52,724 nt of DNA. Source: Thoreauomyces humboldtii (lineage: Eukaryota > Chytridiomycota > Chytridiomycetes > Spizellomycetales > Powellomycetaceae). Shown here piece after piece: positions 35,724 to 45,799 of this stretch. Position numbers and translations under genes: made by a program. Positions within the stretch are counted from its first letter, which is position 1; each line of letters starts with the position of its first letter. The stretch covers positions 1 to 52,724 of the forward strand of contig JADGJA010000062.1 in assembly GCA_027596035.1 (NCBI GenBank), read 5' to 3'. Under the pieces are notes generated by a model. It was not told the origin of the DNA and did no database searches. It was given only the letters and a program-made list of their open reading frames with translations.

Positions 35724-37210
35724 ATGTCCCTGACACCCCCAGCCGAGAATTCTGGTTCGCCAGGGCGGCCTCGCCGCCCATCCACCGCTGAAGGTATGTC
35801 GCAACCGTCACATCCAACGTTCCTTTACATGCTCACGCTCGATGACAGGTGGGGTCATCAAGGAAACCCCCGATGCTGTCTTTCATGAAGCTGCCGACGG
35901 TCTGCGAACTCTCAACCAATATACCCTTCTACACACCCTGGGCCGAGGCGCATACGGCACCGTCTTCTACGGAATCGACAATTCCAATCCCGGGGACCCG
36001 GAACCGGTCGCCATCAAAGAGTTCTCAAAATCAAAGCTGCGGCGGCTAAAGCTGCAAAAGGAAGGGGGCGCGTTCGGCGCGAGAGGGAGGTTTCGAGGGC
36101 GAGGTCGAGGAGCGGCCGCCACGGTGCGGGCGGATCAGCTGAGCAAGAGCGACAATCCCATCGACCTCGTTCGAGGCGAGATCGCCATCTTGAAGAAGCT
36201 GGATCACCCGAACGTTGTCAGACTCTACGAGGTGTTGGACGATCCAGATGGGGTGAGCGCGATGCGAAGGGTATATCTTCCCTCGTGCGACATGGTCTGA
36301 TCGATGGATTGTCATCGTACCTCAGGACTCGCTGTACATGGTCTTTGAACTCTGCGAACGAGGCTCCATCATGGACATCTCTCTGGAGAAGCCCGGTTCT
36401 CCACTTCCGGAGAAGGAAGCACATCGACTGTTTTGTCAGATGATTCTGGGAATAGAGTATCTTCACGAACACGACATTGCTCACCGGGACATCAAGGTAT
36501 CTTCTGCCTGCCCTTACCTGATAGCTTTACCATCAAGCTCACGAATAGATTTTTCCTAGCCAGACAACATGCTGATGGCTGCAGATGGCACGCTCAAGAT
36601 TGTCGATTTCGGTGTGTCAGAGATGTTCGATTCGGCCAACGACAGTGTCCGCACATCCGCTGGATCACCGGCGTTCTCGGCTCCGGAAGTGTGCGTACCT
36701 CACCACGGCGACCATTCCGCGCGCGCTTGTGACATCTGGGCCCTGGGCGTAAGTGCTCTACGCAAGATGCGATTTCTCTATGCCGTCTCTTACCCCTCCC
36801 TTCAGATTACGCTGTACTGCATGGTCTTCGGAAAAGTTCCCTTTGCTGGCACTTCGATCGTAGACCTGTACGAAAGCATCACCCATGACCCTCCTCCACT
36901 GCCCGAAACCACTCCTCCACCACTCGCACATCTCCTCAATCGCCTCCTCGAAAAGGACCCAGAGAAGCGCATAACGATGGAGCAGTTGCGAGACGACCCG
37001 TGGATCACCGCGACCGGCGACGCCACGCCACTGCCACCGAAGAAGGTCAACTGCATCCTGGTTCCCGACGTCACCGAGGAGGATCTCCTCGCCGCAGTCA
37101 AGGGCGTACATCCGCTCTTCACGGTCCTGAAGGCCGTCAGCAAGCTCAAAAGATCGGTCGCAAAACACGTCGATAAGGTCGAGAAGAAGTTTAGGGAGGA
37201 GCTGGGCTGA
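35724..37210 (+). CDS. CAMKK: CaMKK-like protein kinase (Snf1/AMPK-activating type)
   Basis: CaMKK-group kinases (animal CaMKK, fission yeast Ssp1, yeast Sak1/Tos3/Elm1) phosphorylate the activation loop of AMPK/Snf1-type kinases. Exon 1 (MSLTPPAENSGSPGRPRRPS) ends AEG at a GTATGT donor and splices to GVIKETPDAVFHEA. The kinase domain has LGRGAYGTVFYG, VAIKEFSKSKLRRL, an Arg/Gly-rich insert (FGARGRFRGRGRG) between strand 3 and helix C, IAILKKLDHPNVVRLYEVLDD, AHRDIK/PDNML split by an intron, IVDFGVSEMFD and SAGSPAFSAPE. It ends with a C-terminal helix KRSVAKHVDKVEKKFREELG. The insert sits where animal CaMKK carries its Arg/Pro insert, and GSPAFSAPE matches the family activation segment. Five introns of 50-80 nt are present. 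A calmodulin-binding C-terminus is not obvious, though the last helix is basic and amphipathic. Confidence 0.9.
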
Positions 37211-37647
37211 ACGACGCGCCGTCCGCTGGGCTGGATCCCCTGCGCCGTCGCTTGCTATGTGTCAAAACTTCTTACACCCTGGTTCCTCTTCTCTGCTGCG
37301 GTTAAAATACAAAGCATACCATTTCCTCATATTTTCATGCCCTCTTCTCTCGTGTCTTCCCTCTGGTTACCAGACATCTTGAACCTCCCGCTGAACACCT
37401 CTACGGCCTTTCTGCAAAGCCCATCTTCTGTTGATCTGGCTGTGCTATTACTGATCGCTTATTAAACGGTGACATGATTTCACGTCTTGGCAGCGTAGCG
37501 TACATCGAGTCGGGCGTGAAAAAAAATGCGACCATCGTCCGTCGCTGAATACCGTCAAACAAACTCCTGATTCAGACCTAAGGTGCCCCTCGGAACACCG
37601 CGGAATGGTTGTCATGTCTGATTCAATATGATGGAAAAGTCGCTCCT
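37211..37647. other. Convergent 3' region, no gene seen
   Basis: This lies between the stops of the CaMKK-like and RasGEF genes, which converge. It is T-rich with segments such as TTAAAATACAAAGC suitable for 3'-end formation on the plus strand. No coding or RNA feature is recognised. Confidence 0.4.
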
Positions 37648-40549
37648 CTATGAGCTTACGAGCCGTGCCTCGGACCGAAGACTGGTCGCATACAATTCCG
37701 CGTCGTCCAAGACTCCCCAGTCATGCAGGAGGAAGCGCTGTATTCGAATGTCGGGCGCGAAGACGGCGGAGTAGTCCCCTCGAGCCTGCAGCTGCGCGAC
37801 CGACCTGACGAGCGTCGCCACGAGTCGAAATTTCGTAAAGTAGACGAGAGGCTGGGCGGTGGATTCGCTCGTGGTGGGTTGCACGAACGTGGGGTTGCCG
37901 TCCTCGGCGAAGGTGAGGTCCGATAGCGTCACACCGAGGTACGGTAGGATGGCCTCCTTGGCGTCCTGCTGCTGCGCGTGGCGTAGAGCAGCTCGATACG
38001 TCTTGTAGGAGTCTGTAAGGAGCGGTTGTTCAGTCTTCGCTGTTCCATGCTTAACGGAGAAAGCAGGAATTTTTCGAGAAACAACACTCACTTTCGCTCG
38101 AGACGACGGCATTCAAATGGTCCCACACTTCTGCGTACTTTTTCGGTAGCGCCTTCCAGGTGCGCTTGAGCCTTGCGACCGGCGCGAGGTTCAGACCCGC
38201 CACGATCTCAAAGACCGTGTTGAAGTTCCCCCAGCTGTAGCACATGTGGGCCACGTGGATGAAGCGCTTGACGAGGGAGACACGGGTCTTGAAGTCGTGC
38301 TGGGTGATGACCTGAGTCGCCACGCCGTACGCGATGCGGTTGAACCAAGCAATCAGGGCCGTTAGGTTGAGAGCTCTTGGAGGATGTTGTACGATCGAGG
38401 GATTGACGTTCCATCCTTGCTGGAAGAGCTCGTAGGCGGTGATGTTGCGGAATGAGGCGTGTTCAAGAAGGGTGAGCTGCTGGGCGAGGATCTCTGGATT
38501 GAATTCCGCGAGGGTCGACAGGTCCGTGGAGCCGCTGCCCAATGCGGGGCCGCTGTCGCTTCTGGTCAAAGGCGGGGCGGTCGCGGACCGAGCGTGTCCC
38601 GTTGCCGCTAGATCGATCGCTGATGCCCCACGGGCGAGCACACTGGCGTCGACCCCGGCTTGAACGCTCAGTCGTCTTGACCGTATCGAAGTATCCAGTG
38701 TTATGGGCGACATCGTGCGAGAGAGGGTGAAGCGAGCAGCTGCTGGGTTCATCCGAAGTTCTGTACCTGTTCCACCTGAAGATCGACGTCCTGTAGTAAG
38801 GTTGGGTTCGGACATGCCGTGCGAGAGTGGCTGTGGAACCTGCAGACGTTGGTTCTCTGTGGTAAAACCCGGATTCGTCTTCTCGATCATATTCTGCAGT
38901 ATTGCCGTTGCGAAAGGCGCTCGACGTTCGTCCCGGGCAACGTGATACGTGAGAAACGCCGTCACTAGTTCCCTCAGGCCCACCTGGTCACCGGGTTCCG
39001 TAGGTGATGTTAGGAAATCAGCTGGGTATACTTCGATCCACTTTTTGAATACGTTGAGAATCTTCAGTTGCAGAAAAGCCGCCCAAGCAGCTGGGGCTAC
39101 TTGAGCGGACTTGTCCGATGGTGTTTCCGAGATGGATGCATCTGACATACATGATGGTGTGACGTAGCGAGCTATCAGTAACCTCGCGACGTCGGCCGAG
39201 TCCGCAAAATAGCGATACGTAGTGAGAAAATCCAGCAGGTATGTAACATCCGTTGCACCCTCCGACGCCAGCCGCTGAATAAGAGCAGGGAGCGTTCCGC
39301 TTTCAATCTGTGGTGGCCCCTCCCCAGATGACGCTTCCATCGTCAACGATGGTGGCTCAGTGACATCCCGTAAAAGCAAATACGATCTAGGATCTGTGTC
39401 TGGCAGGACATCTCGAATGTCTAATGGCTCAAGAACGGCTGGATGAAGCGCAGATCGAAGAGCCTGACACTGTATTGCAGTTGCTATGAGAGGTCCAATT
39501 CTTCGTAAAGGATCTCTCCGCTTTCCCATAGATGGTGTATCTTGCCTCGGGGCTGCTGAAAGTGCCAGCTCCGATTGTGAGTCGAGCGATGATAGCGCCG
39601 CAATGTTTTGATGAAGGGAATCACTCGATATCGAGCCCGGCTGAGGGGCTTCCGTTTCTATCGACGGTACTGACAATGTTACCGCCACGGACGGCAGGCT
39701 TCCGTGAAGACTCTCGTGAGCTTTTCCCCCGCTGCTACCGCTGAAACTTCCCAGCTTTCGTGGTCGATTTGCAGAGGAGAAACGACTTTCTGCGAGAAAG
39801 TCTAACATTGATTGCTCGGGCGCGAGATCCGAAGGTGCACGGCTAGACACATCCGATGACTTTCGGATGCGACTCGGTCGGCCCGAACTGGCATCATCCT
39901 GGAATGATCCTGAAGCTCCAAAGTCGTCTTCTACCTCCTCTTCCTCGTCGAAATTGATGCTGTTCAGATCTTCCCCAGGAAGTGAGGCCGTCGCATGAGC
40001 GGCAGAGGCAGCACTGAACCCCGGCTTGAAGAAAAGCCCGTACGAAACCCGCCGACTATTGCGCTTGCTCGATGATGACGGTACGCTCGGTACAGGAAGA
40101 GCTAACGTCGCCCCACTTCCTCCATCGCTGCTCTTCCGGATCGAAGCTCTTCCGATCGTCCCCGGCTGCAACTCAGAGACAGAGTCCGCGTCCTCCAACA
40201 CCTCCGCACCCTGCTCGCCGCCCCGTTCCGTCCGCCTGTTGGAAGGTCCCAGAAGGTCCGGAACGGAGGAGGATGGTCTCTGCGCCCATAATCGACGGCT
40301 CGCATTTCTTCGACCCGCCTCTGGAGACTCGGTGCCGGAGTTCGAAGAGCTGTTGAGGACGTCGACGCTGCCCCCGATGCCGGCGTTGGACGCTGTCGAA
40401 GCCCTTGTCGACGTTTTGTTGCTCGATAGGGACTCGGAGCTGCGACCATGCTTGATGCCGGACTCTGGCGTAACTTTATTCGCTTTCTTCGAACCGCCCT
40501 TGACCGTATCCCGCAACGCTTCGAGTGATTCGGCGAATTTCAAACGCAT
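37648..40549 (-). CDS. Ras guanine-nucleotide exchange factor (RasGEF_N + CDC25 domain)
   Basis: Activates a Ras/Rap-type GTPase by GDP release. ATG 40549 begins MRLKFAESLEALRDTVKGG. About 400 residues of Ser-rich, probably phosphorylated linker follow, including an acidic patch (NFDEEEEVEDDFG). A RasGEF_N segment (SGTLPALIQRLASEGATDVTYLLDFLTTYRYF) and a second linker precede the catalytic CDC25 homology domain: STLAEFNPEILAQQLTLLEH, NLTALIAWFNRIAYGVATQVI, FIHVAHMCYSWGNFNTVFEIVAGLNL, RLKRTWKALPKKYAEVWDHL and IPYLG-like ILPYLGVTLSDLTF. Exons are 38092-40549 and 37648-38012, joined over a 79-nt intron (GTGAGTG...TTACAG), for a total of 940 residues. The hairpin helix region FNTVFEIVAGLN is intact, so activity is expected. 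The target GTPase cannot be told from sequence. Confidence 0.93.
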
Positions 40550-40920
40550 CGTGGTGATTTTGACGACGCTGCTAGCTAGGTACACGAGCGCTTTTCGTTC
40601 AAGGATTCAATAAGAATAAGGTATGGATATGGTCGACGGATGGAAGGCGGGCGATCGGACTGAAAAAGAGTGATTGGAAAGCTCGACGACAGGCGGAAAG
40701 GATGGAAACTCCAGTAGTTCCCTAAAAAAGTTACAAACAGACATGCTGATCCGCCGGAGCATTTCTGTGGTCAGGATTACGGCATCCTTGGTCCTTGGTT
40801 CCTAGTGTCCAAGTCGCACTCCTGGGGAATTAAAAGCACGGAAGCTGGGCAAGCATCATCCCGTCACGCCTGTCCTGCGGATTCACAACCTATTTAACCG
40901 CAGCAGCGCACACCCAGAGG

Positions 40921-41001
40921 CAGATGTTCGCAGGGGCAGGGGCGGAAAGCCGGAAACATGATCGAGGTACAATTCGGACGGCGAGTACTGTGAGAGGATC
41001 C
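40921..41001 (+). repeat. Direct repeat, copy A
   Basis: This 81-bp copy starts CAGATGTTCGCAGGGGC and contains AACATGATCGAGGTACAATT, GGACGGCGA and CTGTGAGAGGATCC. The second copy begins exactly 180 bp downstream. The two differ by small insertions in the G/A-rich left part and by single changes on the right. Confidence 0.93.
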
Positions 41002-41100
41002 CCGTTTTATTGACTTTTCGCATCCGGGCTGTGAGAGAGGGGGGGGGGGCGGCGCCGATACATCATCAACATGGACTCCGATGTTGGTGAAGAACGAGGC

Positions 41101-41176
41101 CAGATGTTCGCAGGGGCGGGAAGGGCGTAAACATGATCGAGGTACAATTCGGACGGCGACCACTGTGAGCGGATCC
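41101..41176 (+). repeat. Direct repeat, copy B
   Basis: This 76-bp copy matches copy A from CAGATGTTCGCAGGGGC through AACATGATCGAGGTACAATT to CTGTGAGCGGATCC. The intervening 100 bp is unrelated to the repeat. The unit is not similar to the flanking genes, so its origin is unknown. Confidence 0.93.
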
Positions 41177-41541
41177 CGGCGATGGCAAGCAGCTCTAAGC
41201 CCCTCCAGCATGACCTCCATCCATGCACCTGCGACCAATGTCACTTCATCGATCAATCGACCAACAGATGTGACCTGTCGAACCAAGCAACCACGGACCA
41301 AGAAGGCGAGACGGATTGTCGCCTTCCAAGCCGAGAAGCTCTCGGCCCGCGCTAGCAAGAGCGTAGCAACTCGAGAGGCGAGAGGAAAGACGAGCCTGAC
41401 AGATTTGCTCGCTCGTTAAGCTGAGACGAGTTCCGGATTTCATCAGCAAGTTGACGAGGTCAACATTGTTCGTAGTGGCATGAATAATCAATTGAGTTGC
41501 TCAAATCTATGCGTGAATGTTGGAAAAAGGAGGCAAAAAAT

Positions 41542-44500
41542 CTAGAAGTATAGACTAGCAGCGAAGACAATGTCCCTCTTAATGCTCTCTCTCGCCGCCT
41601 CCATCTTCTTAAAAAGTCCTGCGTCTCCAATCAGTCGTGCAGTACCCTGCACTTCACGGCAAGTCTCCTCGAGTCTGACGATGGTCCTTACGATGCTTCC
41701 TTCCAAAACGTCCGTGAGATCCGTGATGTGCTTGAAGGGCAGGCCCTTTGCCCACTCATAGACCACCTCTACAAGTCCGAACTTGAGGTTGGCGAGTGCG
41801 TCCTCGGCTCGGACGTCCAGACCACAGCCACGCTGGATGTCACCGACGCGGACAGCAATGTCCTTGATGGCCTTGACACCACGCTCCAACCGCGGTGTAA
41901 GAGCCGGCTCGGTTTGCGTCTTTTCTTGAAACACGAAGCAGCTCAGGAGAGCCACGAGTTCCGCAGGTTCGTAGTCAGCGAGCACATTCTCAAGGATGAG
42001 CTCTGTGAGGATGAGCTCGTCGGCGGTGTTTATCTCGCACGCGACGCGACCCTTGATGGTGACAGTTCCGCCTTCCTCGACGTAGTTCATGAGTTTCAAA
42101 ACGTCAACGCGCTGGTGATAGTCGGGTAGGAGCTCGAGGTTCTGGTCGGATATACTATGTGAGAGATCAGCGACCTGCTGCTGCAGGATACGCTCGCTAT
42201 GGATCTGAGCGTAGTGCTCGAGCAGATCCGAGCACCGGACACACTGAAATGAGGACAGCCGTGCAAGGAGACCCTCCTTCTCGCGATACTTCTCTTGGAA
42301 GTCGATGTCGCGAAGTTTGCTCCAGTCATGCTCGGGAATGCTGCCAGCTTTCGTAATATCCTCAGCAATGTTCCATAGCTCATGGACGACACGGGAAATC
42401 TCGCCGCGGTCTTTTCGGCCTAGAACTTGTTCAGGATCGACCTTGATCTGGAGCTTCGTGATAACTCCCAGATCCGTGTAAGGCACAGAGGTGATGACCT
42501 CGGTGAGTTTCCCGGCTTTTGGGACGGACACATAAGTTACTGGAAGCGGTGACATCGCCACAAGCCCGCTGCTGGTGGACTGAGTGGTGGCCTTTTCCGT
42601 CAAGATCAAGACACTGCATCTTTTGTCATCACCGCTGCCGCCTCGTACAGCTCCTACGCCCAAGACCACGGCGACAGTATTTCGGAAAAAGGTATTGTTG
42701 ATGACCACCACACGGCCGACATTGACAGATTTGGCACCGAGCGGCGTATGCACAATACGTTCCCGGACCTCATGTTGCAGCAAAACGATTCGACTGGACA
42801 CATCGTAGTAAGTGTAAATATCGGTAGTGCAGATGGGGCAGTCAAGCTTCGTAAATGCCGAGAGTGTAAGGGCTGTTTCCGCATGAAGCTTTTGTTGTTC
42901 CGGAAGGAGCTTCTGAGCTCCGTTCTCGGAAAAGCTGCGCTTGATCATCTCCTCGACCTTGAGCGCTTCAACGCGCAGGAGGTTGAGGATCATATTGTAG
43001 GTGAGCCGGAATTGCGAGGCAAGCTTTGTCGGTTGACCAAGGATCATTTTCTGAAGACCAGTGGTTTCGGGTACCTCGTCCGTGCAAGCGACTATCACGA
43101 TACCGATATCGTCAAGTCCACGTCGCCCCGCGCGTCCAGACATCTGTGTATATTCTCCTGGAAACAGCTCGCGAAATGAGCGACCATCGTGCTTTCGGGT
43201 GGAGGAGAAGACGACGCAGCGAGCGGGCGCGTTCACTCCCATTGCAAACGTCTCGGTTGCAAAGAGACACTTGACAAGTCCGCGCGTAAAGAGAATTTCA
43301 ACCATTTCCTTCACGATGGGTAGCAGACCCCCATGATGCACCGCAATACCCCGGCCAAGTAGATCTCGCATCCGAAGGATCTGAGGAAGTTCTTTGTCGC
43401 TACCTTTCAGTCGACCGAGGCATTTCTCGATGAAGACGTGAATTTCACTCTTCTGTGCCGCTCCTGAGGTGAAATCAATGTTGACGAGGCCGTTGGCAAA
43501 CTCCTCACATTTCTTTTTCGAGAAAGTGAAGATGATGACGGGGAGGAGGGCGCGCTTTTTCAACAAGCCGAGAAGGTGTATGAACATGTTGCGGTCGCCC
43601 TGTCCTGTCGACCGCCCGCCGAAGCCTCCTCCCGCGCCTCCGCGACCGCGATTAGCGGTCAGAGAGGAAGAATTGCCCCGAGAAGAGCCTCGACCACCGC
43701 GACCACCTGGTGCTCCTCGACCGCCCGCTGCCTGACCCTGTCCAGGTCGAGGAGGTTCTTTCTTCGGCCCTGCCAAAGCATCCGAGGCGGATTTCCAGCC
43801 GTTGACAAGGAAGCGCTTTTGCGCGTCCACGATTCGGTGGAGATCTTTGTCGGATGGAGGGACATAAAGAAAGTGTTCAAGGGGTACCGGTCGTTTGGCG
43901 GTGGAGATAACGTAGATGTCCTTCTTTTTGGTCCGGCCTACCCAATCGGCGAATTCTCTGGTATTTGGAACTGTCGCCGACAGCAAAATCAATGTCACAT
44001 GTGCAGGCAGCATGATTATGACCTCCTCCCACACTACTCCTCGCTCAATGTCATTGACGTAGTGAACCTCGTCGAAAATGACAAACTCAACGTCTCGGAT
44101 CAAATCAGCGCCCCGATACAGCATACTCCGCAGAATCTCAGTAGTCATGACTAAGCAAGTGGCCTCTGGCTTAATCTGAACATCGCCCGTTAGAATTCCC
44201 ACGTCTTCAAAGGTCGAGCGAAAGTCGCGAAACTTCTGGTTACTAAGAGCTTTGATGGGGGATGTGTAGATTGCTCGAGTCATGTGCTTCTGGGCAAGCG
44301 CAATGGCATACTCAGCCACGACCGTTTTTCCAGCAGAGGTGTGTGCCGCAATGAACACTGAATCTCCATTTTCGAGATGGTATACGGCTCGCTTCTGGAA
44401 GACGTCCAGCTCGAAGGGAAAGTCGTGCACCAGCTCTGGAACTAAGTCGTAAAACTCGGGGAATCCCTGATCGACATCGACCACATGGGCCCAATCTCGA

Positions 44501-45414
44501 TGGGGAGCTTCGGCAGGGGCCGGTGTCACTAGGTTGCTTGCGTTTTCGGCTTTCTCAGGTAGCAGTTCGTCGATCTCTTGCTTTTCCGGTCGTTCTACTG
44601 TCGGAGTTGTGGGACTTGCTAGATTTGATTGCTGCTCATCCGCGTCCTCTTTGAGAAATTGGAAGGCGATGTCATCACCGCCCGTGAGCATAGCGTCAAT
44701 GCTCAAACTTGTCGTTTGAAAGGGTGCAGACACAGTTTTCTCATCAAACAGCAGACCCCGTTCAAATCCAGGAGGCACGGACTCGAGATTATCATCTTCG
44801 AAGCCCAGGAACTGGCCAATGTGCCGCTCCAGGTCTTCAATGATGCTATGCTCGTCCAGAGCTAGCCGATCCAAGCCCCCAGGGGCAAATGGCATGTTAG
44901 TGCTGCTGCCGCGCACAAACTCAGTGGAACCCGCGGGTTCTCGGTTGAAAGAAGTTGAATTCTTCGCCGTCAGCGCGGGTTGCGATGTGATCCGTTCCTC
45001 CCATGCCCAGAAGTCCAGGTGCCCAGTGATGATATCGCGTTTCATCTCTAGCTTTGCAACGCCTTTGGAAGTTTCGGACTGCACCAGGTCCAGCCAGTCA
45101 GGCTCCCGTTCAACTGCACGTTGGGCGTGAGCCAGCATGTCGTCGTCTAAGCGTGCATGTGGAAATAGGAAGCGCTCCTCAAGGTCCAGCTTGAGATCTC
45201 CGGGTCCTTCGATCTCGAAGATCCCGGTGCCCAGCGGAAGGGTGCTCTGGCTTGTGACGTGCCGGCCAGCTGACTTTGGTGCCAGGCGAATGGCGCCGGT
45301 CCGCCCCACGTCCTGGATCTGGAACGGAAGCGCTCTAGAGGTTAACCCCACATCTGGCGCCTGCTGCTCCAAAATCGTGAGCGATTCGAGGAAGGCGGTG
45401 TTGGCTTGGGTCAT
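41542..45414 (-). CDS. SKI2: Ski2 DExH-box RNA helicase of the Ski complex
   Basis: Ski2 is the helicase of the cytoplasmic Ski complex, which feeds RNA to the exosome for 3'-5' decay. The 1290-residue product is encoded in a single exon, unlike its intron-rich neighbours. The N-terminal region has LPLGTGIFEIEGPGDL and acidic linkers. The helicase core shows FELDVFQKRAVYHLENGDSV, Walker A AHTSAGKTVVAEYA, DEVHYVND (motif II), LLSATVPNTREFADW (motif III), an RGG-rich insertion (GRGAPGGRGGRG) and TFSKKKCEEFA. It continues with AVHHGGLLPIVKEMVEILF, ETFAMGVNAPAR and QMSGRAGRRGLDDIG (motif VI). The beta-barrel insertion and the C-terminal DSHCT domain (LKFGLVEVVYEWAKG) complete it. FQKRAV and the insertion favour Ski2 over nuclear Mtr4. 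An acidic Mtr4-type start is absent. Confidence 0.95.
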   Translation of the reverse strand: MTQANTAFLESLTILEQQAPDVGLTSRALPFQIQDVGRTGAIRLAPKSAGRHVTSQSTLPLGTGIFEIEGPGDLKLDLEERFLFPHARLDDDMLAHAQRAVEREPDWLDLVQSETSKGVAKLEMKRDIITGHLDFWAWEERITSQPALTAKNSTSFNREPAGSTEFVRGSSTNMPFAPGGLDRLALDEHSIIEDLERHIGQFLGFEDDNLESVPPGFERGLLFDEKTVSAPFQTTSLSIDAMLTGGDDIAFQFLKEDADEQQSNLASPTTPTVERPEKQEIDELLPEKAENASNLVTPAPAEAPHRDWAHVVDVDQGFPEFYDLVPELVHDFPFELDVFQKRAVYHLENGDSVFIAAHTSAGKTVVAEYAIALAQKHMTRAIYTSPIKALSNQKFRDFRSTFEDVGILTGDVQIKPEATCLVMTTEILRSMLYRGADLIRDVEFVIFDEVHYVNDIERGVVWEEVIIMLPAHVTLILLSATVPNTREFADWVGRTKKKDIYVISTAKRPVPLEHFLYVPPSDKDLHRIVDAQKRFLVNGWKSASDALAGPKKEPPRPGQGQAAGGRGAPGGRGGRGSSRGNSSSLTANRGRGGAGGGFGGRSTGQGDRNMFIHLLGLLKKRALLPVIIFTFSKKKCEEFANGLVNIDFTSGAAQKSEIHVFIEKCLGRLKGSDKELPQILRMRDLLGRGIAVHHGGLLPIVKEMVEILFTRGLVKCLFATETFAMGVNAPARCVVFSSTRKHDGRSFRELFPGEYTQMSGRAGRRGLDDIGIVIVACTDEVPETTGLQKMILGQPTKLASQFRLTYNMILNLLRVEALKVEEMIKRSFSENGAQKLLPEQQKLHAETALTLSAFTKLDCPICTTDIYTYYDVSSRIVLLQHEVRERIVHTPLGAKSVNVGRVVVINNTFFRNTVAVVLGVGAVRGGSGDDKRCSVLILTEKATTQSTSSGLVAMSPLPVTYVSVPKAGKLTEVITSVPYTDLGVITKLQIKVDPEQVLGRKDRGEISRVVHELWNIAEDITKAGSIPEHDWSKLRDIDFQEKYREKEGLLARLSSFQCVRCSDLLEHYAQIHSERILQQQVADLSHSISDQNLELLPDYHQRVDVLKLMNYVEEGGTVTIKGRVACEINTADELILTELILENVLADYEPAELVALLSCFVFQEKTQTEPALTPRLERGVKAIKDIAVRVGDIQRGCGLDVRAEDALANLKFGLVEVVYEWAKGLPFKHITDLTDVLEGSIVRTIVRLEETCREVQGTARLIGDAGLFKKMEAARESIKRDIVFAASLYF

Positions 45415-45799
45415 TGTCGAAGCGGTGAAGATCGTTTACAAAGATTGGAAGATTGTTGGTGATGGCAGGTTGTCACTCTTGTGACGGTGTCCACTTTCCT
45501 CATGGTTGAAATGGTTGAATTCGACATTTAAAGGTTCCAGAGATCTTCATGGGCTTCCCATGATGACCACGAATCACCCTCAACGCATACATGGCATGCC
45601 ATCAGCTGAAGACGCAGATCTGGGGTATAAAGGAAGCAGGAGGTGGGTTGATCTGCAGTGGAATTTCCTCGCGAGAACCTCGCTTTGTTTTGGGCCACGA
45701 AGAAAACCAACTAGAGGAATTATTGAAACGAAACGGTCGAGCGCCATCCTCCGGGATGAAGATGTTCTTGGATGTAGACAAAAACTAGGCCTGATCTGA
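45415..45799. promoter_or_regulatory. Divergent promoter region between SKI2 and MED16
   Basis: This spacer lies between divergently transcribed genes. It contains several ATGs on the plus strand (for example 45558-45563) that may belong to the first exon of MED16, whose N-terminus I could not place. No factor-binding site is assigned. Confidence 0.35.

Larger units (their letters stand above)
40550..41541. other. Spacer between RasGEF and SKI2 genes
   Basis: This nearly 1 kb stretch holds the RasGEF promoter (40550-40890), an imperfect direct duplication (40921-41001 and 41101-41176), a G run (GGGGGGGGGG at about 41039-41048) and the SKI2 3' flank. Minus-strand frames crossing the duplication are products of the repeat and of low-complexity DNA. 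No conserved protein is recognised. Confidence 0.5.

Noticed and set aside
40894..41228. Minus-strand frames over the direct repeats, with repeated LYLDHV/CTSIMF-like peptides
   Set aside because: The similarity of these peptides comes from the DNA duplication, and the frames differ between the two copies, which argues against coding.
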